A stretch of DNA of 12,879 bases from CAYWBI01 sp964456445 (GTDB lineage Bacteria > Calditrichota > Calditrichia > Calditrichales > J004). Positions 8,209 to 12,879 of the stretch are shown in pieces. The first letter of the stretch is position 1. The number at the start of each line of letters is the position of its first letter. Location of the stretch: the NCBI GenBank assembly GCA_964456445.1, contig CAYWBI010000111.1, positions 1 through 12,879 on the forward strand, read 5' to 3'. Below the pieces are notes generated by a model. That model made no database searches. It saw nothing but the letters and a program-made list of their open reading frames with translations, and was not told the origin of the DNA. The translations under genes were made by a program, and so were the position numbers.

Positions 8209-8981
8209 ACAAAAAACAAATTGCCCGCCTGCTGCAGGATTTTAAATCCGGCAAAATGGACGAACAGCAGGCGCTTGCCCTACTGATGCAAGGCGCTTTA
8301 AGCACCGTTCAACACGAGGCACATTTCCCGGACAGACACCGTTTATTACGCCAGGGCCTGGCCGAGGTGGTGTATGCGGAAAGCAAGAAGATAAAAAAAT
8401 TGCTACAAATTGCCCGCGAACGGCAGGCAGATAACGCGCCGGTGCTGTTCACCCGTCTGCGAAAAAAACAGATCCGTGCGCTGCGCAAATTATTCCCGGA
8501 TGGACGCCTCAATAAAATCGGCCGGACTTTTATCCTTAACCCGCCACAGCAGTTAAACTTTGACGCAAACAAACCTTTTGTACTGATTATCGCCGCGGGA
8601 ACATCGGATCTGCCCGTTGCCGAAGAAGCCGCCGAGGTCTGCATCGCCATGCAAACGCCTTTTAAAAAAGTTATCGATGTGGGCGTGGCCGGTTTGCACC
8701 GTGTATTGCATAACCTGGAGGTGTTGCAACGGGCCACGGCCATCGTGGTCATTGCCGGGATGGAAGGCGCCCTGCCCAGCGTAGTGGGCGGCCTGGTGGA
8801 TTGCCCGGTGTTCGCCGTACCTACGAGCGTGGGCTATGGCGCTTCTTTTAAAGGTATATCCGCCCTGTTTGGGATGCTCAATTCCTGCGCGCCGGGGGTT
8901 ATGGTCAGCAACATCGATAATGGATTTTCCGCCGCCTTTGCTGCTTGCCAGGTGCTGCGTCAGGTACAAAGCGTAAAATAA
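8205..8981 (+). CDS. larB: LarB, pyridinium-3,5-biscarboxylic acid mononucleotide synthase
   Basis: LarB carboxylates the nicotinic acid ring of NaAD at C5 and hydrolyses the phosphoanhydride, releasing AMP and giving the biscarboxylated mononucleotide used by LarE. The 258-residue protein has an N-terminal helical region with RHRLLRQGLAEVVYAESK (44-61), then a PurE-like domain: AAGTSDLPVAEEA (130-142), DVGVAGLHR (158-166), AGMEGALPSVVGGLV (184-198), VPTSVGYGASFKG (205-217), MLNSCAPGV (224-232) and NIDNGF (236-241). Glu187 and Cys228 align, with a constant offset of 7, with Glu180 and the adduct-forming Cys221 of L. plantarum LarB as I recall them. It overlaps larE by 4 bp, so the two are probably coupled. 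The length matches the family. Confidence 0.97.
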   Translation: MNKKQIARLLQDFKSGKMDEQQALALLMQGALSTVQHEAHFPDRHRLLRQGLAEVVYAESKKIKKLLQIARERQADNAPVLFTRLRKKQIRALRKLFPDGRLNKIGRTFILNPPQQLNFDANKPFVLIIAAGTSDLPVAEEAAEVCIAMQTPFKKVIDVGVAGLHRVLHNLEVLQRATAIVVIAGMEGALPSVVGGLVDCPVFAVPTSVGYGASFKGISALFGMLNSCAPGVMVSNIDNGFSAAFAACQVLRQVQSVK

Positions 8982-8987
8982 TTTTGG

Positions 8988-9000
8988 CTCTACTGGGTTT
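8988..9000 (+). repeat. Short direct repeat, copy 2
   Basis: CTCTACTGGGTTT, identical to 85-97 and in the same orientation, begins 7 nt after the larB stop codon. It is followed by a TGTGTGG/A-rich stretch resembling that after copy 1. Confidence 0.6.
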
Positions 9001-9029
9001 TGTGTGGAAATAGAATACGCCTTTTAATG

Positions 9030-9157
9030 AACCTGAATGCTTCCCGATTAAAAATGAGCGAAATCCACTGGAATGGCCTCCGGGACATTTCGTTTCAATA
9101 AGCAAAAGTTACGGTCAAGTGAACCGCTTGAATTTCAATCAAATTGTTTTTATTCTT
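9030..9157. repeat. Right arm of long inverted repeat
   Basis: This is the inverted counterpart of 375-495. It is imperfect, with exact blocks including GTTTCAATAAGCAAAAG and CTTGAATTTCAATCAAATTG. It joins directly to the end hairpin of E2 (9158-9184), as the left arm joins the end hairpin of E1. The two arms bracket the segment from the T9SS gene to larB (about 8.5 kb). Confidence 0.8.
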
Positions 9158-9294
9158 TGAATAACCCCGGGATTTATCCCGGGGATGACGGACACACCGC
9201 GATCAACCGGGCTTCTGCCCAAAAGAAAAGTGGGCTAATGCCCCCCTTCGCTGGCTGGCTTCTTTCCCCCGATCCTAAAGGGCCGGGTTAGTCA
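9158..9294. mobile_element. E2: 137-nt palindromic element, non-autonomous copy
   Basis: Foot TGAATAA (9158-9164), hairpin CCCCGGGATTTATCCCGGGG (9165-9184), 24-nt linker, degenerate inner hairpins GGGCTTCTGCCC and GGGCTAATGCCC (9209-9243), 24-nt linker, hairpin CCCGATCCTAAAGGGCCGGG (9268-9287), foot TTAGTCA (9288-9294). It has the same architecture as E1, E4 and E5. Its inner hairpins are the most diverged, with a four-base loop, suggesting an older copy. Confidence 0.8.
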
Positions 9295-9363
9295 GCGATA
9301 CGAAGATAATTCCGGCACAGACTGTCACCACCGCTTTGTTCGACGGTTGTCGTGAAGGGAACA
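9295..9363. repeat. 69-nt core spacer, copy 1
   Basis: This 69-nt sequence lies between E2 and E3 and recurs at 9941-10009 and 10149-10217. Copy 1 differs from copy 2 at three positions, all near its central CACCACCG...CGG stem. With the flanking feet, TTAGTCA on the left and TGACTAA on the right can pair and enclose it. It contains no ORF of note. Confidence 0.8.
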
Positions 9364-9940
9364 TGACTAACCCCGCCATTCATGGCAGGGAGGCCCGACA
9401 CGCACCACCATTTACCGGGCTTCAGCCCAATAAAAGAAAGGTAAGGCTCATGTCCTATGTAAGAATATGGATTCATTGTGTCTGGGGAACAAAAAACAGA
9501 GTCCCCTTCCTAAACGTTCAAAATAAAAAAATATTTCTCGCACATATTCGTGAAAATGCAGAGAATAAAAATATTTATATTGATTTCATCAACGGGCATA
9601 CAGAGCACGTACATACACTAATCTCTTTGAATAAAGATCAAAGTATTGCAGCAGTAATGCAAATGATAAAAGGCGAATCATCCCACTGGATAAACAAGGC
9701 CGGTATTCTAAAAACAAAATTTGAGTGGGCGGATAAGTATTTTGTGGTATCGGTAGGCGAGTCACAGCTAAACAGAGTGAGAAATTATATAAAAAACCAG
9801 GAAGAACATCACCGCATTAAAACCTGGATAGAAGAGTGCAATGAGTTTATGGACAAATATGGTTTTTCGAAGCTGAAGGGCTAAAGCCCGATTGCTAACT
9901 GGGGTATTCATGTCCCGACCCTAAAGGGCCGGGTTAGTCA
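9364..9940 (+). mobile_element. E3: autonomous 577-nt element carrying the Y1 transposase
   Basis: It has the same ends as the small copies: foot TGACTAA (9364-9370), hairpin at 9371-9390 (one arm mutated, so one A-C mismatch), 26-nt linker, inner hairpin GGGCTTCAGCCC (9417-9428), the transposase gene, inner hairpin GGGCTAAAGCCC (9878-9889), 24-nt linker, hairpin CCCGACCCTAAAGGGCCGGG (9914-9933) and foot TTAGTCA (9934-9940). In E4 and E5 the inner hairpins are only 13 nt apart, so those copies look like internally deleted versions of E3. No target duplication is visible, as expected for HUH/Y1 elements. Confidence 0.82.
9450..9884 (+). CDS. tnpA: IS200-like / REP-associated Y1 (HUH) transposase
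   Basis: This is a 144-residue single-domain HUH nuclease of the TnpA/RAYT family, which cuts and rejoins single-stranded DNA at hairpin ends through a transient phosphotyrosine link. Visible landmarks are the opening YVRIWIHCVWGTKNR (3-17), the metal-binding HVH (53-55), a Trp-rich central part (SSHWINKAG, FEWADKYFVVSVGES), and the catalytic Tyr113 in RNYIKNQEEHHR. GAAAGG at 9436-9441, 8 nt upstream, sets the ATG at 9450; the frame is open back to 9336, but that part covers repeat DNA and is not protein-like. The TAA stop lies inside the right inner hairpin, and the left inner hairpin ends 21 nt before the start codon. No tnpB partner is present. The gene is more AT-rich than the repeats around it. 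It is intact and could be active on all five elements. Confidence 0.94.
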   Translation: MSYVRIWIHCVWGTKNRVPFLNVQNKKIFLAHIRENAENKNIYIDFINGHTEHVHTLISLNKDQSIAAVMQMIKGESSHWINKAGILKTKFEWADKYFVVSVGESQLNRVRNYIKNQEEHHRIKTWIEECNEFMDKYGFSKLKG

Positions 9941-10009
9941 GCGATACGAAGATAATTCCGGCACAGACTGTCACCACCGTTTTGTACGGCGGTTGTCGTG
10001 AAGGGAACA
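9941..10009. repeat. 69-nt core spacer, copy 2
   Basis: This lies between E3 and E4. It is nearly identical to copy 3 (I find one difference, the second base) and differs from copy 1 at three positions. The feet on each side (TTAGTCA and TGACTAA) plus adjoining G/C bases form a 10-bp inverted repeat around it, so an 89-nt stem-loop (9931-10019) can form. Confidence 0.8.
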
Positions 10010-10148
10010 TGACTAACCCCGCCATTCATGGCGGGGATGACGGACACATCCCCATCAACCGGGCTTTAGCCCGTGAAGTGGTTGTGGGCTAAAGCCCCCC
10101 TTCCCTGGCTGGCTTCTTTCCACCGATCCTAAAGGGCCGGGTTAGTCA
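10010..10148. mobile_element. E4: 139-nt palindromic element, non-autonomous copy
   Basis: Foot TGACTAA, hairpin CCCCGCCATTCATGGCGGGG (10017-10036), 24-nt linker, inner hairpin pair with a 13-nt loop (10061-10097), 24-nt linker, hairpin ACCGATCCTAAAGGGCCGGG (10122-10141), foot TTAGTCA. Its 37-nt centre is identical to that of E5. The linker after the centre resembles the one in E2 (both contain CTGGCTGGCTTCTTTCC). Confidence 0.82.
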
Positions 10149-10217
10149 GGGATACGAAGATAATTCCGGCACAGACTGTCACCACCGTTTTGTACGGCGG
10201 TTGTCGTGAAGGGAACA
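10149..10217. repeat. 69-nt core spacer, copy 3
   Basis: This is the third copy of the 69-nt core, between E4 and E5. Together with E4 it gives a tandem period of 208 nt relative to copy 2. No ORF or recognisable RNA gene family is visible in it. Confidence 0.8.
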
Positions 10218-10356
10218 TGACTAACCCCGCCATTCATGGCGGGGATGACGGACACACCACCATCAACCGGGCTTTAGCCCGTGAAGTGGTTGTGGGCTAA
10301 AGCCCAGGCCAATTGTCAGGTTCGTACCTCCCCGGGATAAATCCCGGGGTTATTCA
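10218..10356. mobile_element. E5: 139-nt palindromic element, non-autonomous copy, right end of array
   Basis: Foot TGACTAA, hairpin CCCCGCCATTCATGGCGGGG (10225-10244), 24-nt linker, inner pair (10269-10305), 24-nt linker, hairpin CCCCGGGATAAATCCCGGGG (10330-10349), foot TTATTCA. Its right end is of the same type as the right end of E1 and, inverted, the left end of E2, so the E2-E5 array is bounded on both sides by the CCCCGGGAT...ATCCCGGGG hairpin facing outward. Confidence 0.82.
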
Positions 10357-10359
10357 TTC

Positions 10360-10375
10360 CTGTACCGGAATTATC
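10360..10375 (-). repeat. Inverted fragment of the 69-nt core
   Basis: CTGTACCGGAATTATC is the reverse complement, with one mismatch, of GATAATTCCGGCACAG present in all three core copies (for example 10159-10174). It lies 3 nt beyond the E5 foot and looks like a truncated, inverted core remnant. Confidence 0.5.
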
Positions 10376-10420
10376 GCCCAAAATTAAACCGTACAGTAGT
10401 GTGCTTTCATTGTCATTCCC

Positions 10421-11317
10421 CTATTTGATTTTCCCAAGATTATATTGAATACTTGCCAATAGATGCTGTTTTTTAGCATAAGGGATTTTTTTTAATATTA
10501 CATTTAGTTTTTTCCATAGCTCCGGTTTATCTTGCCTGTGTTCTCTTGCATATCTATAAAAACCCCAGGAATATGAGCTGTTGGGGTTTAATAAAAAATC
10601 ATTGATTTTTCGTTGGTTATACAAATCATTAAATATTTCCCATGAAGTGATATCTACCAATTTTCTACTTATATCCCTATCATATATGGAACTCTCGCTC
10701 CACTTACTCAAGCTATATGACTTTATTAATTTTTCAATTGCCTGCGGGCCCGTTTTCGCTTTATAAACATTTATAATTTTTGTTCCAAAACTCACCAATG
10801 AATCAAATACATTTTTCCATCTTTTGGGAACAGGGTAGATATTAATTGTCAATTGATTTGACCGAATCCTTGATTCTCCATACCCAAAATCATACTCCAG
10901 GATATATTTGCCAGCGCTCCAATATTTATTATTTGCCCAACTATCATGAATAGTATCATCAAAATAGTTAAATGTCTCGGTAATAGGAATAATTAATTCT
11001 CGGCCCGGATAAATTGGAAAGGAGGAATTCGACGTTGAGTATAAAATTTTCTTATTTCTTGCAATATCGAAATATTCACGATGTAACATATAGTTCGATA
11101 AAGATACTTTTTTATTGGAGTTGTTCCGGATATTAAGGAAATAAGTAAACTGTTGCCCAACATAATAATCTGTTGAGTCAATGCTTATTTCCAGGGTAAT
11201 ATTCTTATTAGAAGAAGACTGAGGCAATCCCGGAACAAGCGCAGCATAAATATAATTTTGGGGCTGGGCCTGCAATAAAACAAACAGGCAGATCAGAAAA
11301 AGTATGGTTTTTCTCAT
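10421..11317 (-). CDS. AT-rich secreted protein, unknown function
   Basis: This 298-residue protein has a clear N-terminal signal peptide (MRKTILFLICLFVLLQAQ, cleavage likely near residue 18-20). Residues about 38-162 are beta-strand-rich (LEISIDSTDYYVGQQFTYFLNIRNNSNKKVSL, then a YWSAGKYILEYDFGY strand pair) and resemble the immunoglobulin-like fold of BsuPI- or CARDB-type extracellular domains; this is a fold impression, not a family match. Residues about 165-298 are Lys-rich and mostly helical, with several Trp and Tyr. I do not recognise the gene. It is much richer in A/T (many Asn, Lys, Ile, Tyr codons) than the lar or sugar genes and lies directly beside the repeat array, which suggests acquisition by transfer. 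The Shine-Dalgarno before the ATG is weak (GAGA). It is monocistronic as far as visible. Confidence 0.85.
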   Translation of the reverse strand: MRKTILFLICLFVLLQAQPQNYIYAALVPGLPQSSSNKNITLEISIDSTDYYVGQQFTYFLNIRNNSNKKVSLSNYMLHREYFDIARNKKILYSTSNSSFPIYPGRELIIPITETFNYFDDTIHDSWANNKYWSAGKYILEYDFGYGESRIRSNQLTINIYPVPKRWKNVFDSLVSFGTKIINVYKAKTGPQAIEKLIKSYSLSKWSESSIYDRDISRKLVDITSWEIFNDLYNQRKINDFLLNPNSSYSWGFYRYAREHRQDKPELWKKLNVILKKIPYAKKQHLLASIQYNLGKIK

Positions 11318-11828
11318 TTCGGATTTCTCATTGTCAGCGGCTTAAAATAAATATCGGTTTAAATTTAGCATGGTTCAATTGTCATATAGATATCTTCCAT
11401 AAGAGCGGAAGCCCTGTTTCCTAAATCAAATCAGTCTTGTACTTTAATTGAAATTTAGAACCACGTCATACCGGACTGCTGCGGTTAAAAATATTGGTTT
11501 GATTTTTAAAACGTAAAACCTACTCCCCTCTACTGAAAGTCAAGTAAAAATCAATTTTTATAGGGTAGAAATTAGATTGCAGCGGAACGTTTTTTGTTCC
11601 ATGCCACCTTTGTAAGGTACCTGATCCACACGGATATCATTTATTATTAGCGGGTTGGGAACATATACAACAAAAGCCGTGTGCCCTGTAATTCAAACGT
11701 AAGTAGAAACCCTTGACCCCTTTCCGTTCCCGAGGAGGCGCTTGTCCAGCCTATGCCGGGATGAAACTATCCTGCAATCGGTTTATTTCTGTGGCAAGCC
11801 ACAAAGACATACATCACACCTCGTTGTG
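11318..11828. other. Intergenic region without a supported gene
   Basis: About 510 nt, AT-rich to about 11700 with stops in all frames. It should hold the promoter of the leftward AT-rich gene and the end of the leftward acetyltransferase transcript. Small hairpins are possible at 11584-11600 (GGAAC/GTTCC) and 11790-11803 (TGTGGC/GCCACA), neither followed by a T-run on the relevant strand. The stretch 11725-11765 (GAGGCGCTTGTCC, CAGCCTATGCCGGGATGA) resembles intergenic palindromic repeat debris, but only one copy is present. Confidence 0.45.
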
Positions 11829-12434
11829 CTATTTATCAGGGTTGTGCAGACACTGCAGTTCATCTTCCGCTACTTCCCGGTATTTCCAACCGCTTTTGGC
11901 GCAGGTCATCACGCCGTCGTTGTCGGGGTTTGTTAACCGGGCGCCATGGCGGCTCATCCAGCCGATACGTTTGGCGGGCACACCGGCCATCAATGCATAG
12001 GCGGGCACATTTTTGGTTACCACCGCACCCGCGGCAATAAAGGCAAAATCACCGATATCATGGCCGCATACAATGGTGGCGTTTGCCCCGATCGACGCGC
12101 CATAACCAACCCGTGTTTTTTTATAGAAAGCGCTGCCCCGTTGAGGAAACTCGCAACGCGGCTCCGTGATATTGGTAAAGACCATCGATGGACCGCAAAA
12201 GACATAATCGGCCAGTTCCACGCCTTCATATATTGAAACATTGTTCTGCACCTTGCAGCCCCTGCCGATTTTTACATTCGTGCCCACATTTACATTTTGG
12301 CCAAACACGCAATTTTCGCCAATAACACTACCGCTCTGGATATGGGAAAAATGCCATATACTGGTGCCGCTTCCGATTTGCACGCCTTTGTCCACATAGG
12401 CCGAGGCATGTACAAAATAATCTAATTTTTCCAT
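11829..12434 (-). CDS. wbpD: WbpD/WlbB-like sugar N-acetyltransferase (left-handed beta-helix)
   Basis: This 201-residue hexapeptide-repeat acyltransferase is expected to transfer acetyl from acetyl-CoA to the 3-amino group of UDP-2-acetamido-3-amino-2,3-dideoxy-D-glucuronate, making a 2,3-diacetamido sugar for O-antigen or other surface glycans. Family-specific motifs beyond generic hexapeptides are SIWHFSHIQSGSVIG (25-39), GQNVNVG (45-51), KVQNNVSIYEGVELADYVF (61-79), CGPSMVFTN (80-88), GASIGANATIVCGHDIG, and the end AYALMAGVPAKRIGWMSRHG. The short C-terminal tail with TCAKSGWKY is also typical. Upstream is a modest AAGGG. It follows the SnoaL-like gene with a 48-nt gap and may share its transcript. 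The usual partners (dehydrogenase wbpB, aminotransferase wbpE) are not in the window, so the exact sugar is an inference; a related UDP-amino sugar is possible. Confidence 0.92.
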   Translation of the reverse strand: MEKLDYFVHASAYVDKGVQIGSGTSIWHFSHIQSGSVIGENCVFGQNVNVGTNVKIGRGCKVQNNVSIYEGVELADYVFCGPSMVFTNITEPRCEFPQRGSAFYKKTRVGYGASIGANATIVCGHDIGDFAFIAAGAVVTKNVPAYALMAGVPAKRIGWMSRHGARLTNPDNDGVMTCAKSGWKYREVAEDELQCLHNPDK

Positions 12435-12482
12435 TTAACGCCCTTATTCAAAGATGGATAAATCCTGTAACTTAGCTTCAGC

Positions 12483-12869
12483 TTAAAACATGCCGTTTTC
12501 ATGGGCCATTTTATCCGGGATAACCTGCAGAACATCCCAATGCTCGACGATTTTACCCCGTTCGTCAAAACGAAAAATATCCATTCCCGCATAATCCCGC
12601 TCCCCCGGCCAGGATTGATGACAATGTAAAACCACAAGGTTTTCCCCGGCTACGGCCCGTTTAAACTCAACTCTTTTGCCCGGATATTGCGCGCCCATTT
12701 TTTCAAAATAGGCGATAAAGGCCTGTGTACCATCGGCCACTTCCGGGTTATGCTGGATGTATCTGTCGCCGACATATTTCTCCACCGCCTCGGCGGGTTT
12801 GCATTTGTTAAACATCAAATCATAAAAGGCGATGGCGTTTTTTTTATTCTTTTCGGTATCGTGGTTCAT
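12483..12869 (-). CDS. SnoaL-like (NTF2-fold) protein
   Basis: This 128-residue protein belongs to the SnoaL-like branch of the NTF2 superfamily, a small cone-shaped alpha+beta barrel. The characteristic pieces are YIQHNPEVADGTQAFIAYF (37-55), a central VVLHCHQSW strand, the DIFRFDERGKIVEHWDVLQVIP signature (about 97-118) and a short C-terminal tail. It is most like the group annotated as predicted SnoaL-like aldol-condensation enzymes, whose substrates are mostly unknown. His40, Asp97 and His110 line the positions usually facing the pocket; this is inference from the family. It has a strong GGAGAGCGGA Shine-Dalgarno at the window edge. No signal peptide, so cytoplasmic. Whether it is functionally linked to the acetyltransferase downstream is not clear. 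Confidence 0.9.
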   Translation of the reverse strand: MNHDTEKNKKNAIAFYDLMFNKCKPAEAVEKYVGDRYIQHNPEVADGTQAFIAYFEKMGAQYPGKRVEFKRAVAGENLVVLHCHQSWPGERDYAGMDIFRFDERGKIVEHWDVLQVIPDKMAHENGMF

Positions 12870-12879
12870 TCCGCTCTCC

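Noticed and set aside
9073..9291. 72-codon open frame downstream of larB
   Set aside because: It is a translation of the inverted-repeat arm and E2 hairpins, with no protein-like features.
9336..9449. Upstream extension of the transposase reading frame
   Set aside because: It encodes translated repeat hairpin and linker DNA, while the ATG at 9450 has a well-placed GAAAGG and starts the known family motif.
9285..10227. Integron attC sites formed by the 89-nt inverted-repeat units
   Set aside because: The ends read GTTAGTC...GACTAAC, the wrong order and wrong bases for the attC consensus (RYYYAAC first, GTTRRRY last). There are no cassettes and no integrase.
9158..10356. CRISPR-like array, because of regular repeats with short spacers
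   Set aside because: The 24-nt intervals are conserved linkers and not unique spacers, repeats alternate in orientation, and a transposase rather than cas genes is embedded.
11713..12000. 95-codon open frame on the plus strand
   Set aside because: Its second half is the antisense of the acetyltransferase gene and the first half is repeat-like intergenic DNA.

Overview
The window most likely comes from a bacterium of the FCB group, such as a Calditrichota, KSB1-like, Ignavibacteriota or Bacteroidota relative. The main evidence is the 1,304-residue secreted protein at 536-4450, which ends in a type A sorting domain of the type IX secretion system (T9SS) with an 'NYPNPFNPETRIRF' opening. I cannot assign a genus from sequence alone.

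Layout. 1-535 has no convincing gene and carries one 139-nt palindromic element (E1) plus one arm of a long inverted repeat. 536-4908 (minus) is a two-gene unit: a small putative lipoprotein overlaps the large T9SS cargo protein by 4 bp (ATGA). 5175-5990 (plus) is a secreted DUF4846-family protein. 6080-8981 is a nickel-pincer nucleotide (NPN) cofactor locus: larC on the minus strand, divergent from larE-larB on the plus strand, which overlap by ATGA. LarB makes the biscarboxylated pyridinium mononucleotide, LarE replaces the carboxylate oxygens with sulfur, and LarC inserts nickel. No larA-type racemase/epimerase is in the window, so the enzyme using the cofactor must be elsewhere.

8982-10420 is a dense repeat field and the most distinctive part. 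It holds four more copies (E2-E5) of the E1 element. Each is bounded by 20-nt hairpins with an outward 7-nt foot (TTAGTCA or TTATTCA type). Each has a central pair of GGGCTTTAGCCC-like hairpins, almost always separated from the ends by 24-nt linkers. Neighbouring copies are separated by a conserved 69-nt core. In E3 the short loop between the central hairpins is replaced by an IS200-like/REP-associated Y1 transposase gene whose stop codon lies inside the hairpin. This reads as one autonomous element and four non-autonomous derivatives.

10421-11317 (minus) is an AT-rich, secreted, unrecognised protein. 11318-11828 has no gene I can support. 11829-12869 (minus) holds a WbpD/WlbB-like sugar N-acetyltransferase preceded by a SnoaL-like protein.
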